Source: an archaeon
GTDB taxonomy: Archaea; Aenigmatarchaeota; Aenigmatarchaeia; GW2011-AR5
Direction of reading: 5' to 3'
Assembly (NCBI GenBank): GCA_028279825.1
Contig: JANQNA010000007.1
Coordinates: 183,877 to 247,876, forward strand
Length of the DNA stretch: 64,000 nt
Shown piece by piece: positions 19,316 through 28,976 of this stretch. Below the pieces are notes generated by a model, which searched no databases, was not told where the DNA came from, and saw only the letters and a list, made by a program, of their open reading frames with translations. The first letter of the stretch is position 1. Every line of letters starts with the position of its first letter. The translations under genes and the position numbers were made by a program.

Positions 19316-19596
19316 GAATGAAAGAGGAACATATGCTAAACTGTCAGACGTATAGGGACGAATTTGTCATTGTTTCCGGCGACTCACAGCTTATAGTGAA
19401 ACCTGCGGATGATTCTGGAGTGTATCATGTCTCGGTGCACGGTAGTGGATTTAAATACAGTGAACGTATCGAACTTCCTTTCTGTCACTATATGACCAGT
19501 AGTGACGTGTTCCCTGGGATTGGACGTGGAATTGGAATGCGCCCACATCCATTTTGGATAGATAAAATCTTCGTTCGTGATACAACACAATGTTAA
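19312..19596 (+). CDS. Orphan hypothetical protein
   Basis: ATGA overlap with GINS; no recognisable domain. Confidence 0.45.
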   Translation: MRMKEEHMLNCQTYRDEFVIVSGDSQLIVKPADDSGVYHVSVHGSGFKYSERIELPFCHYMTSSDVFPGIGRGIGMRPHPFWIDKIFVRDTTQC

Positions 19597-19623
19597 ATAG
19601 TTTACCCAAGAGAGTGATATTTC

Positions 19624-19914
19624 ATGAAAATACCTAAAATCCAGAGGAAATACTGTCCAAAGTGCAGAAAACATACACAGCATACAGTGGAAGAGGCAAA
19701 GAGAAAGCCCAGAAAACAGGCTAGCAAGAGCCAGAGACGGTTTCTTCGTAAATTGAAAGGTTATGGTTCTTTTCCCAAGGAAAATCCAAAAGGAAGGGAG
19801 AAGCCTACCAGAAAGCTGGATCTTAGGTACAAATGTAAGGAATGCGGCAAAAAACACTCTATTGGCGAGGGATTCCGCATAAAGAAGTTTGAGCTTACAA
19901 AAGCTGGCGAATAA
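19624..19914 (+). CDS. rpl44e: 50S ribosomal protein L44e
   Basis: [20 protein letters not shown]...[23 protein letters not shown]. Confidence 0.97.
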   Translation: MKIPKIQRKYCPKCRKHTQHTVEEAKRKPRKQASKSQRRFLRKLKGYGSFPKENPKGREKPTRKLDLRYKCKECGKKHSIGEGFRIKKFELTKAGE

Positions 19915-20548
19915 ATTGGTATTAGAAGGAATATTCGGATTTTTGCTTGGTTACCCACCTGTCATAGCAGTGTTAATATTCTCGATTTTCATCCTGGTTA
20001 TAATAAACATTTTCTATAAAGTCCTGATAAAACAGGATGATGCTAAGGCTCTCAAAGAGCGCTCTAAAGAAATCAGCAAAGAAATGAAAGAAGCCCAGAA
20101 AGCCGGCAAGACTGAAGAGTCCAAGAAGCTGATGGGTGAAATGATGAATAACAACAGTAAACTCATGAGAATGACAATGAAGCCTATGCTTGTTTCGCTT
20201 ATCGTTGTGATGATATTTCTGCCAACAATGAACACGTTCTACGGCGACAAGTTTGCCGGCGTTGACGACGGGCAAATTTCTTTGCACGGTGTTGACTATG
20301 ACTTTGCAGTGGAAGACGGATCAATAAGTGTTGCTGGAGAGGATTGTAATAACTGTATAGTTAAACTGGGTGATAGTCCCTACAGGATTGCTTTGCAGGA
20401 CGAGACAGTCAAGTTTGCCCAGGTTGTTGCTACGACTCCTATAGCTTTCCCTGTGTTAGGTGATTCATTCGGATGGCTTGGATGGTACATTATTACTTCT
20501 TTCCCAATAGTTGTGATTACCAGAAAGTTCATGAAGATCCACGTCTAA
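19889..20548 (+). CDS. DUF106 / EMC3-TMCO1-like (Oxa1 superfamily) membrane protein
   Basis: N-terminal [25 protein letters not shown] charged region, [18 protein letters not shown]. Confidence 0.85.
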   Translation: MSLQKLANKLVLEGIFGFLLGYPPVIAVLIFSIFILVIINIFYKVLIKQDDAKALKERSKEISKEMKEAQKAGKTEESKKLMGEMMNNNSKLMRMTMKPMLVSLIVVMIFLPTMNTFYGDKFAGVDDGQISLHGVDYDFAVEDGSISVAGEDCNNCIVKLGDSPYRIALQDETVKFAQVVATTPIAFPVLGDSFGWLGWYIITSFPIVVITRKFMKIHV

Positions 20549-20587
20549 TACGGATCCTTTCTTTTGAAAAAGAAAGTCTACGTATTA
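20546..20587 (+). terminator. Two-part stem-loop overlapping the DUF106 stop codon
   Basis: Outer TAATACG/CGTATTA; inner CTTTCTTTT-GA-AAAAGAAAG (9 bp perfect). Confidence 0.55.
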
Positions 20588-20635
20588 CCAAAGAAAACTA
20601 TTACAGGGTCTAGGCATTACCAAAAAGAACTATTA
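20584..20635 (+). repeat. 20-bp imperfect direct repeat, 2 copies, 32-bp period
   Basis: ATTACCAAAGAAAACTATTA (20584) and ATTACCAAAAAGAACTATTA (20616). Confidence 0.75.
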
Positions 20636-20660
20636 TAATCTTGACGGGAACTATATTCTT

Positions 20661-21593
20661 ATGGAATTCATCATCAGGAGCCATGATGTATCGGAAGTGG
20701 ACAGGTATCCCGGAGCTAGAACAGTAGAGGAATTGCTCCGCAACGGGATAATCATTCTTGATAAATGGTCCGGGCCTACGTGCAACGACGTGTCAGCCAC
20801 GGTAAAAAAACTTCTGAAGCGTCAAAAAACAGGCCATGCTGGGACATTGGATCCGGGCGTTACGGGCGTTCTGCCTATAACTCTGGACAACGCCTGCAAG
20901 GTCATGCCTGCTTTACAAAATTTAGACAAAGAGTATGTGGGTATAATGAGGATGCACAAAGATGTCAGCTTGACAGACGTAAAGAAAACAGCCAAGCAGT
21001 TTGTCGGGAAGATAAAACAGACACCACCATTGAGATCAGCAGTTGCGCGCAAAGAAAGAGAGCGCAAGATCAATTCGTTGGAGATTTTAGAGGTGGATGG
21101 TAGGGACGTGCTTTTTCGTGTTAGCTGCCAGGCAGGAACATACGTAAGAATGATCTGCCATGATATCGGCAAGAAACTTGGCGGAGCCAACATGGCTGAA
21201 TTGAGGAGAATCAAATCAGGACGATTCGACGAATCTAAAGCCTGTAAAATGGAGGATGTTGTTGATGCTTACATTGGCGATAAAGAAACGATAAGGAAGT
21301 TTGTCCTGCCGGTGGAAGCGGCAATCGAACACCTTCCGAAGATAATCATAAAAGATTCCGCGGTTGCTTCTGTGGCCAACGGCTCGCCTGTCTACACGCC
21401 TGCTGTTTCCAGAATAAGCAAGAGTATGATGGTAAATGATACTGTAGCCGTGTTAACCCTGAACGGTGAGCTTGTTGCGCTGGCAAGGGCCAACATTTCC
21501 GCCCAGGAAATGTCTAAACGTAAGGAGATAATGGCCAAGACTGACAGGGTAATTCTAGACAAACCAGGAATTAAAGCTTTTTCCAGGAAGTAA
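20661..21593 (+). CDS. cbf5: tRNA/rRNA pseudouridine synthase Cbf5 (dyskerin)
   Basis: GIIILDKWSGPTCNDV, KTGHAGTLDPGVTGVLPI, C-terminal PUA. Confidence 0.96.
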   Translation: MEFIIRSHDVSEVDRYPGARTVEELLRNGIIILDKWSGPTCNDVSATVKKLLKRQKTGHAGTLDPGVTGVLPITLDNACKVMPALQNLDKEYVGIMRMHKDVSLTDVKKTAKQFVGKIKQTPPLRSAVARKERERKINSLEILEVDGRDVLFRVSCQAGTYVRMICHDIGKKLGGANMAELRRIKSGRFDESKACKMEDVVDAYIGDKETIRKFVLPVEAAIEHLPKIIIKDSAVASVANGSPVYTPAVSRISKSMMVNDTVAVLTLNGELVALARANISAQEMSKRKEIMAKTDRVILDKPGIKAFSRK

Positions 21594-21597
21594 TAGC

Positions 21598-21765
21598 ATG
21601 CTTTCGAAAGAAATTCTGGATATACTGGCCTGCCCGAAGTGTAAAAACGGAGTGGCTTACGACAGGGACAAACAGAAACTGGTATGCTCAATCTGCAAGA
21701 TAAAATTCAACGTTCTGAAAGGCGATATACCTGATATGCTTTTAGAGAATGCGAAGAAAATCTAG
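21598..21765 (+). CDS. Trm112-family small zinc protein, 55 aa
   Basis: Hand translation MLSKEILDILACPKCKNGVAYDRDKQKLVCSICKIKFNVLKGDIPDMLLENAKKI; below ORF-track cutoff. Confidence 0.85.
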   Translation: MLSKEILDILACPKCKNGVAYDRDKQKLVCSICKIKFNVLKGDIPDMLLENAKKI

Positions 21766-22319
21766 CTTAGATTTTCCAGACCTTTCCACCATTCTGTAGA
21801 ATTCATGCTTTTCATTTCTTTGAATAACCTTTTAGCAGATTCTGTTTTGAGGTATCTGTCATTTTTCTCCATCCAATATAAGCAGCCTTTGTGGCCGGAA
21901 TCTGCATATTCTTTTGCCTGGAATAACAACTCCAGGCTGTCAGCATCTCTTGCTATGAGAGCTTCTTTGGAAGTTTTATTGTTGAATTCTTCCAACAGTT
22001 CAATGATATCTTCTGCGCCTATGGACTTCATCTGTTCCGTGAAGGCCTGCAGTTCTGCCTTATCCTTGTTTATGTACCTTTGCGCAACCTTGTCAAGATC
22101 ACCTATTCTGGTCTCAGGAATATCATGGAAGGCACACATCTTCATTACTTTGTCGACATCTGCGCCCTCAAGTTTTGCCAGAATGTAGCCTATTATTGTG
22201 ACCCTGTGGGAGTGTTCGGCCACACTTTCCGGATTAGGGACACCTTCTGCCTTGAACCAGGCTCTTCGTATACGCTTCAGGCTACCAGCCTCAAAAATAA
22301 ATTTTGCTATTTCCTTCAT
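21762..22319 (-). CDS. HD-domain hydrolase (YfbR/HDDC2-like 5'-nucleotidase)
   Basis: FIFEAGSLKRIRRAW, ESVAEHSHRV, FHDIPETRIGD, RDADSLE. Confidence 0.92.
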   Translation of the reverse strand: MKEIAKFIFEAGSLKRIRRAWFKAEGVPNPESVAEHSHRVTIIGYILAKLEGADVDKVMKMCAFHDIPETRIGDLDKVAQRYINKDKAELQAFTEQMKSIGAEDIIELLEEFNNKTSKEALIARDADSLELLFQAKEYADSGHKGCLYWMEKNDRYLKTESAKRLFKEMKSMNSTEWWKGLENLS

Positions 22320-22372
22320 TTGTACGTATAGAATACAATCTTTTTAACTCTTAGAAAGAAGCTATCAAGAAA

Positions 22373-22529
22373 GCTGGGATGGCAGAACTTGGTAAACGCG
22401 CAAGCCTGGAAAGCTTGTTCTCCGAAAGGGGAGCGAGGGTTCAAAACCGAGGAAGGATATCCTTCCTAAGGTGTTACCAACCTTAGGTGGCTTTGCATGC
22501 TACATCGGATGAAATTCCCTCTCCCAGCG
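22373..22529 (+). tRNA. tRNA-Ser(GGA), with predicted 70-nt intron in the T-loop (22446-22515); CCA not encoded
   Basis: Acceptor GCTGGGA/TCCCAGC; anticodon arm CAAGC-CTGGAAA-GCTTG; variable arm TTCTCC-GAAA-GGGGAG; T-stem GAGGG/CCCTC split by the intron; splicing restores TTCAAAT. Confidence 0.9.
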
Positions 22530-22559
22530 CTATTTATTTTTTTGTGAAATAGTACTCGC

Positions 22560-23276
22560 ATGACAAGACACGGCAGGATTTTCGAATTGGGCCAGCCTTA
22601 CGTGAATGTGGAAAATGGCGGTGCGTGTTTTTCTTGGCCGGATAAAACTTTCAAGGAAGCTTTTAAACATAGATGGAGAGAACTAGGGCCTGTACTGCTT
22701 GAGCGTGTCAGACATTATATGGACCAGTTTGACTTTAATGAAAGCCCCATTTATCCATATATGAGTGAATCAGGTGTAGGAACTGGTCTTACTTATTACA
22801 TAACGTCTCATCATGGTTGCGGCTGGTTTACAATTGGAGATTTTCCTTTTTCGGGGATGACAGCGTTCCATAATATGGATGGATACAAAGAATGGGCCGT
22901 GGGTTTCAATACTGCTTCGGACACGCTGGAACTATTGGATGATACCTTGGAAGCACCAAGGGCTCTGAAAAGGGATGGCGGATATGTCTTGCGGTATCCG
23001 CTTCCTGAAGGTAAGAAAGTTTTTGATGCTGAACGATATCCGTATATTCTTGACAAGAAGTGGTTGCAGGAAAGATTTGATCTGTTTTACAAGCTTGAGT
23101 CCCCGACGCCTATAGATGTTGAAGTAAGCGATGAAACACAGGAAATTCGTGCAGGTAATGGTGTTATACACGTAGAGAATGGTGTTTGTGAGTCTTCAGG
23201 ATTTAAGGGATTTGATGCATTCAGACCGGGTTTCCTGATAAAAACATTGTTTTCCTCGTTTGAGGATATGGAATGA
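22560..23276 (+). CDS. Orphan hypothetical protein (238 aa)
   Basis: Long ORF, ATGA overlap with next gene; no recognised domain. Confidence 0.6.
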   Translation: MTRHGRIFELGQPYVNVENGGACFSWPDKTFKEAFKHRWRELGPVLLERVRHYMDQFDFNESPIYPYMSESGVGTGLTYYITSHHGCGWFTIGDFPFSGMTAFHNMDGYKEWAVGFNTASDTLELLDDTLEAPRALKRDGGYVLRYPLPEGKKVFDAERYPYILDKKWLQERFDLFYKLESPTPIDVEVSDETQEIRAGNGVIHVENGVCESSGFKGFDAFRPGFLIKTLFSSFEDME

Positions 23277-23671
23277 GTTCTATGAGTATTCCTTACGGTG
23301 AGATAGATCCCAGAATCAGAAGACTTGTATATGCTTTGAATGGAGTAGGAATTAAAACACTTGATGCATCATGTGAGGGGCATAATGACCGTCCATATGT
23401 ACATTCTCATCCATGGGTTGCAATCGATCCTAATAGTTCAGTAGAATTATTGGATGGAATGGTTGATAGATATAATCGACAACACGAAATTCAATGGGAA
23501 AGACGAATTAGGGGAGAAAGTGCCAAAACTGTGCTGGAAACTGTCACATATAGGGAATTGTGTTCACAGTGTGGCACAGATTCAGAGGAAATCAGTGAAT
23601 TACAACTGGAAGAATTAAAAATAAGTGCTGAACAATTGGCACTATTCATTGAAGACAATATAAATCCTTAA
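23273..23671 (+). CDS. Orphan hypothetical protein (132 aa)
   Basis: IDPRIRRLVYALNGVGIKTLDASCEGH; translationally coupled to previous gene. Confidence 0.6.
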   Translation: MSSMSIPYGEIDPRIRRLVYALNGVGIKTLDASCEGHNDRPYVHSHPWVAIDPNSSVELLDGMVDRYNRQHEIQWERRIRGESAKTVLETVTYRELCSQCGTDSEEISELQLEELKISAEQLALFIEDNINP

Positions 23672-23688
23672 GGATAGATATTGATAGC

Positions 23689-24846
23689 ATGGCCTTGGAA
23701 ATACAGATTCTTTTTGATATCGCCATAATACTTATTGCGGCAAAGATATTGGGTGAAATAACGGACAGGCTCAAGATTTCTTCACTTGTTGGCGAGGTTT
23801 TAGGCGGTCTTATTGTCGGGCCGATACTTTTGTTGGTCCAGCCGAATGATTTTTTAGCCCAGCTGGCGAATCTTGGCGTTCTATTTCTGGTCTTTATAAT
23901 CGGACTGAACACGAAGTTTGACGACCTGAAAAGAGACGTCTACAAAGGCAGTACACTGGCCGTGGCTGGTGCGCTGCTTTCTTTGGCGGCAGGTTTTGTG
24001 TTAGGATTCTATATATTCGGATCTTTGGATGTTGCCATTGTTGTCGGCGTGGCTGTAGCTTCGACAAGCACGGCTATTTCGTTAAGGTCACTGATAGACG
24101 TGGGTGAGTTCAGAACAGCCCTGTACCACAAAGTTACTGTTTTGCTTACAGCGGATGATGTTGTATCGATACTTTTACTGTCTTTCCTGACCTCATATTT
24201 CACATTTGGTGCTGTGGAGATATGGAAAGTCGGCGCATTATTCTTTGCAGTTATCGGATTTTTCTTCCTGATACTAACGGCAGGTTCGAGACTGGTTTCA
24301 ACCACTTTGGACGTTCTGGGTAAGCTGAAAGACGAGCAGATTTTGATTGCTTTCCCGCTGGTTATAGTCTTTATTGTGGCTTTCCTGAGTGAGCATGTCG
24401 GAATGGCCGGAGTTACCGGGGCCTTTTTAGCGGGTATGGCCATGAACAGGTCTCCGCTGGCAGAAAGCGTGATAACACCGAAAATGAAGACGATCGGCGA
24501 TGGATTTTTCATACCAATATTCTTTGCTTACTCTGCTCTAGCGCTTGATCTGACAACATTTGCAGAATTCTGGCCTGTCATAATTCTTTTGGTTGCCGTG
24601 ACTGCCATCACAAAGCTGATTGGTTCAGGTCTTTTAGCCAGGATTTACAGCATGAATAAGAAGGAACAGCTTGTTCTGGGTGCAAGCGCGATTCCAAGGG
24701 GAGAATATTCCATAATAGCTGCCCAGTTTGCTTTGGCAGCAGGCATACTCACAGGACAGATATATACGGTTATTTTGTCGTTTGTCATACTCAGCATAAT
24801 AATAACCCCGATTGTGCTTCATTTGGCTCACAGGGCCAAAGCGTGA
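23689..24846 (+). CDS. Cation:proton antiporter (CPA2/Kef-type)
   Basis: Multi-TM; ILGEITDRLKISSLVGEVLGGLIVGP; FLVFIIGLNTKFDDLK; GAFLAGMAM; IPRGEYSIIAAQFALAAG. Confidence 0.93.
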   Translation: MALEIQILFDIAIILIAAKILGEITDRLKISSLVGEVLGGLIVGPILLLVQPNDFLAQLANLGVLFLVFIIGLNTKFDDLKRDVYKGSTLAVAGALLSLAAGFVLGFYIFGSLDVAIVVGVAVASTSTAISLRSLIDVGEFRTALYHKVTVLLTADDVVSILLLSFLTSYFTFGAVEIWKVGALFFAVIGFFFLILTAGSRLVSTTLDVLGKLKDEQILIAFPLVIVFIVAFLSEHVGMAGVTGAFLAGMAMNRSPLAESVITPKMKTIGDGFFIPIFFAYSALALDLTTFAEFWPVIILLVAVTAITKLIGSGLLARIYSMNKKEQLVLGASAIPRGEYSIIAAQFALAAGILTGQIYTVILSFVILSIIITPIVLHLAHRAKA

Positions 24847-24869
24847 AGAATTATGAGTAATTCTTACGC
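24841..24869 (+). terminator. Stem-loop overlapping antiporter stop codon
   Basis: GCGT(G)AAGAATTA-TGAG-TAATTCTTACGC. Confidence 0.6.
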
Positions 24870-24901
24870 CTAGAATTCTGTCAATACGACGAATCCTAAG
24901 A

Positions 24902-24912
24902 TTTAAAAAGAT
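24902..24912 (+). promoter_or_regulatory. Possible archaeal TATA-like element upstream of L10e
   Basis: AT-rich ATTTAAAAAG about 30 bp upstream of the CDS; by inspection only. Confidence 0.35.
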
Positions 24913-24938
24913 TCTGACCGATCTCTTAGAGTGATATC

Positions 24939-25460
24939 ATGGGATTAAGACCTGGACGATGTTATAGAAAACTGCAGAGACCTTATACAAGACAGAGCAT
25001 GAGAGTTCCTAAAAAGGGATTCGTAAAGGGTGTGCCGAAGCCGAAGATTTCTGCATTTGAATCAGGAAAAAAGGCCAAATATGATGCCAGATTATTTTTG
25101 ATAGCTGAGAGACCTGTTCAGATAAGGCACAATGCACTGGAATCAGCAAGAGTATCGGCTATCCAGGGCATGGAAAAGGGAATAACAAGGGGTAATACTT
25201 TCTTCATGAAAATAAGGATTTATCCGCATCATGTTCTAAGGGAAAATGCCCTCGCAACTGGTGCAGGTGCTGATCGTTTCCAGCAGGGCATGAGACAGAG
25301 CTTTGGAAAGCCTATTGGGACTGCAGCAAGAGTGAGAAAGAACCAGAAAATCATGGAAATCCAGGTCAATAAAAATTCAATATCTACAGCAAAGGCTGCC
25401 CTGAAAAGAGCTGCTCACAAGATGCCTACTCCCTGTAAAATCACGATAGAAAACCTCTGA
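24939..25460 (+). CDS. rpl10e: 50S ribosomal protein L10e (uL16)
   Basis: MGLRPGRCYRKLQRPYTRQSM...ADRFQQGMRQSFGKPIGTAARV. Confidence 0.97.
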   Translation: MGLRPGRCYRKLQRPYTRQSMRVPKKGFVKGVPKPKISAFESGKKAKYDARLFLIAERPVQIRHNALESARVSAIQGMEKGITRGNTFFMKIRIYPHHVLRENALATGAGADRFQQGMRQSFGKPIGTAARVRKNQKIMEIQVNKNSISTAKAALKRAAHKMPTPCKITIENL

Positions 25461-25492
25461 ACTTTTTATATCCGGGAACATAAGTGGTGATT

Positions 25493-26404
25493 ATGAACAT
25501 TATAGAAGTAACGAACGTATCGAAAAAACTCAAGAGTAAAGGAAAAGAAGTTTTTGCGTTAGGTAATGTTTCATTTAATGTCAAGAAGGGCGAGATATTC
25601 GGGTTGCTGGGGCCGAACGGTGCAGGCAAAACTACAATGGTAAACATACTACTGAACGTGTTAGTTCAGGATAAAGGTACTGTAAGCGTGTTCGGCAAGC
25701 GTATAGGTACGGATACCCTGGAAAAAATGAACCTTGTTTCAGGTGATATTAGATTTCAATGGACTTTATCAAGTAAGCAAATACTGGAGTTCTACGGACG
25801 TATATACGGTTTAACAAAGAAAGAACGGGAAAAACGGATCAGCAAGCTGAGTAAACTTTTTGAAATAGACCATTTTATGAACAGAAGATTTTCCTATCTT
25901 TCCACAGGCGAAAGAATGCGGCTGAATTTTGCTAAAGCTATGCTCAATAAACCAAGTCTGCTTTTACTGGACGAGCCGACACTAGGTCTTGATCCCGATA
26001 TAGCGATAAAGGTGCGTGAGGAGATAAAGCGTGTAAACAAAAAATTTGGCACAACCATACTCCTGACAAGTCATTATATGAACGAGGTAGAACAACTTTG
26101 CGACAGAATAGCCTTCATGGATAACGGTGAAATAGCAGAAATTGGTTCTGTCAGAAAAGTCCTTACTTCAGGCGGACTCTTTGATATGATTGTTAAGGTA
26201 ACGAAGGTCAAAAAGCCTCTGGAATTAAGGGCGCGTGGTTTCAAAATAAGAGGTAAAACGCTTAGGAAACAATTGAAGCCCGGAGAAAGCCTGAGTACGA
26301 ATTTATCATTCCTTTCAAGAAATGGTATCCAAGTTTTGGATGTTGAAACTAAAAGACCTACTTTGGAAGATTATTTTGTCAGAGTGGCGAGGCGAAAAGC
26401 GTGA
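25493..26404 (+). CDS. ABC transporter ATP-binding protein (ABC-2 export type)
   Basis: GLLGPNGAGKTTMV, LSTGERMRLNFAKAML, LLLLDEPTLGLDPD. Confidence 0.95.
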   Translation: MNIIEVTNVSKKLKSKGKEVFALGNVSFNVKKGEIFGLLGPNGAGKTTMVNILLNVLVQDKGTVSVFGKRIGTDTLEKMNLVSGDIRFQWTLSSKQILEFYGRIYGLTKKEREKRISKLSKLFEIDHFMNRRFSYLSTGERMRLNFAKAMLNKPSLLLLDEPTLGLDPDIAIKVREEIKRVNKKFGTTILLTSHYMNEVEQLCDRIAFMDNGEIAEIGSVRKVLTSGGLFDMIVKVTKVKKPLELRARGFKIRGKTLRKQLKPGESLSTNLSFLSRNGIQVLDVETKRPTLEDYFVRVARRKA

Positions 26405-27186
26405 AATGGTATAAGGTACAGGCGTTGATATACAGGGAAGGGAGAATTTTTCGTAACGCGAAGTACAGAGCTGTATTATTTTTGTATTTCCCGATCACCA
26501 CGATAATTATATGGGGCCTATTTTCCTCTTCTGTTCAGGGACGTGCTCTTGAAACAGGCATGCTGGTTCTGATAGTTAATGTATTCTGGAATTTTGGCCA
26601 ACTTGCACAAAGTTCTACAAATATGGCAATGATGGACGATTCGTTTAGCGGCAGCCTGAAACATATATTTGTTTCGGGTGTTTCGAGTACAGAGTATATA
26701 CTAGCAAGGATAATCACATCATCCCTGCTGTCGGCGGTGGTTGTAGTCCTTTTGATTGGTTTGTCTGTATACGCTTTCCAGGCAACAATACTTTTGGCAA
26801 ACTTTTCGCTGGTTGTTATACTAACATGTCTTACCCTGATAGCGTCTATAGGTTTGTCAGTATTTGTTGCAGGTATGATACTTGCGCTTGGAAAAGAATA
26901 CGGGTTTCTTTCCTGGTCATCCATACAGATTTTTGTACTATTATCGGCACCTTTCTATTCGATTTCTGTGTTCCCGGAGATTATACAACCAGTTGCATGG
27001 GTGATGCCGTTTACGAATATTTTTGAGGGTATTAGACAATTGATAAGTGCCGGATTCGTAGACCCAACACTAATAGTAAATGGTGCCATAATTTCAGTGG
27101 CGTATTTGGCCGTTTCGTTTCCGTTTTATACAGCTGTGTTCAGGCACGCGAAAAAGAACGGCAATCTGGTGAAAATGGGGAGCTAA
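26401..27186 (+). CDS. ABC-2 type transporter permease
   Basis: Multi-TM, overlaps the ATPase gene; MPFTNIFEGIRQLISAGF. Confidence 0.9.
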   Translation: MKWYKVQALIYREGRIFRNAKYRAVLFLYFPITTIIIWGLFSSSVQGRALETGMLVLIVNVFWNFGQLAQSSTNMAMMDDSFSGSLKHIFVSGVSSTEYILARIITSSLLSAVVVVLLIGLSVYAFQATILLANFSLVVILTCLTLIASIGLSVFVAGMILALGKEYGFLSWSSIQIFVLLSAPFYSISVFPEIIQPVAWVMPFTNIFEGIRQLISAGFVDPTLIVNGAIISVAYLAVSFPFYTAVFRHAKKNGNLVKMGS

Positions 27187-27189
27187 AAT

Positions 27190-27552
27190 CTATTTCGTAG
27201 AGATGTAGTGAATAAAATCGACAAAATTACAGCCAGGAAACGCATACATTATGGTTTTTTGGGTCTCCGGCTCGGCTGTTATTGCGAACAAAAGAACAGC
27301 GACGATGGATGACACAAATCCCACTCCAAAACCGGCATATTTTCTGAATTCCGACTCCAGTTCTTCTATCTGTTCCGGATATAGTCTTACTGTTCTTGAC
27401 CCTTGTGATAAACCACTATATATTTCTTTGTTTTTTTTGTATCTACTCGTGAGTCTGGCAGGTCCTTGTACGCCTTCTGCCACTCCATACCAGAATTCTC
27501 TATCTTTTACCATTCTTCCTGCCATTTTGTATGCAGTTCTTGTAAAACTCAT
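27190..27552 (-). CDS. Hypothetical membrane protein
   Basis: FGVGFVSSIVAVLLFAITAEPETQ C-terminal TM. Confidence 0.5.
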   Translation of the reverse strand: MSFTRTAYKMAGRMVKDREFWYGVAEGVQGPARLTSRYKKNKEIYSGLSQGSRTVRLYPEQIEELESEFRKYAGFGVGFVSSIVAVLLFAITAEPETQKTIMYAFPGCNFVDFIHYISTK

Positions 27553-27620
27553 GAATTATCTAAAAATCTGATCTTTTTAACCAAAATTCAGTTTAAAAGC
27601 CTTTCGACACAACTTTAATT

Positions 27621-28385
27621 ATGGTTGACTTTTCAAAGGCATTATCGAGATCGTGGAATTATGCCAAGGATCTTAACAGGATTGGCGTTCTTACGCTGCT
27701 TGGTCTGATAGCAATGGCTGTTTTATTTGCGCCATTGCTGTTCATGGGTACGACACTGACAGGCGTGAACATTTTGCAGACAATCGGCGGGCTGTTTGTC
27801 GGTGTTATTGTAGCAGGCCTGATATTCGTATATACATCTGTTCTTTTCACACACAACTATGCAAACCAGAAATCTCTGGGAAAAAGTTCTGATTATGCAA
27901 AGTCGGTTTTCCTCAGATTTCTTGCAGCGCTGATAATAATCGCTATAATAAACATGATTCTTTCAGTAATACCAATAATCGGTATTGTTCTGGTAATTGT
28001 TGCTACACTTATGTTACTGTTTGTGCAGCCGGAGATAGCCGTCAGCAATACAGGCCTGTCAGCCTCTTTTTCAAATTCTTATGATCTTTTCATGAAAAAC
28101 AAGCTTGATGTGGTAATAACGGTGATACTGGCAGCCGTTCTCGGTGTTGTCTTATTCCTTATATTCATGATACCGATGTTCATAGTAGCAGGTTTCGGTG
28201 TCATGGCCTTCTTCATGACAGGTGATATTACTTCGGTACTGGCAGCCGGTATACCGATGTTCATAGTAGCAGGTATCATATTCGTCATTGGAATGGCATT
28301 CACATTCCTGTTCACCAATTCCATAAAGACAGATGTCTATATGCAGCTGAAAAAGGGCAAAAGCCCTAAGAAAAGGAAACGTTAA
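27621..28385 (+). CDS. Multi-TM membrane protein
   Basis: Several hydrophobic helices; near-repeat IPMFIVAGFG / IPMFIVAGII; basic C-terminus. Confidence 0.75.
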   Translation: MVDFSKALSRSWNYAKDLNRIGVLTLLGLIAMAVLFAPLLFMGTTLTGVNILQTIGGLFVGVIVAGLIFVYTSVLFTHNYANQKSLGKSSDYAKSVFLRFLAALIIIAIINMILSVIPIIGIVLVIVATLMLLFVQPEIAVSNTGLSASFSNSYDLFMKNKLDVVITVILAAVLGVVLFLIFMIPMFIVAGFGVMAFFMTGDITSVLAAGIPMFIVAGIIFVIGMAFTFLFTNSIKTDVYMQLKKGKSPKKRKR

Positions 28386-28409
28386 AAAAGGCTTCTTCTA
28401 AGTCTAATT

Positions 28410-28934
28410 ATGGCAGAAGTGCTTGATAAGGGTACGATAAAGGCATTAAGTGCCGAGGCCAGACAGCAGATGGTAAAGCTTTTGGCCAAGAGACCTTACA
28501 CAGCCAGCGAGATATCCAAGCTTACAGGCAGGCATGTGACAACGGTTACACAACATTTGGATATCCTGGAAAAGGCAGATCTTGTCAAGAAAAAGCCTAC
28601 GAGCAAGTGGGTTTATTATGAACTAACAGATAAAGGGGAGAGGCTGTTTAAACCTAAATTCTATTCATGGGTAATCGTATTTTCTATATCAGTTGTGTTC
28701 ATGTTTGTGGGATTTCTGAGATTATTCAGATTTGACAGCATGACAATTACGAAAAATATGGAGGCATTTGCCAACGACGGTGCTGTAGGAGGTGCAGCTT
28801 CACCAATGATGACTGAATCTGCAATGCAAACAGCAAGGGACGTAGAAGCGGTGCCAATAGACTACATTGCATACGGGCTGATAATTATAGGTCTGATAGG
28901 CCTTGTTTATCTGGCTTATAAGCGAATGAAATGA
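28410..28934 (+). CDS. Membrane-anchored ArsR-type winged-helix regulator
   Basis: N-terminal KALSAEARQQMVKLLAKRPYTASEISKLTGRHVTTVTQHLDILEKADLV wHTH; two C-terminal TM segments. Confidence 0.85.
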   Translation: MAEVLDKGTIKALSAEARQQMVKLLAKRPYTASEISKLTGRHVTTVTQHLDILEKADLVKKKPTSKWVYYELTDKGERLFKPKFYSWVIVFSISVVFMFVGFLRLFRFDSMTITKNMEAFANDGAVGGAASPMMTESAMQTARDVEAVPIDYIAYGLIIIGLIGLVYLAYKRMK

Positions 28935-28976
28935 GTCATTTGTTCAATATAAATAGGTTTTTAACAGCATGATTCA

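Noticed and set aside
19384-19857. Minus-strand 157-aa ORF
   Set aside because: Covers the L44e gene on the opposite strand; no family features.
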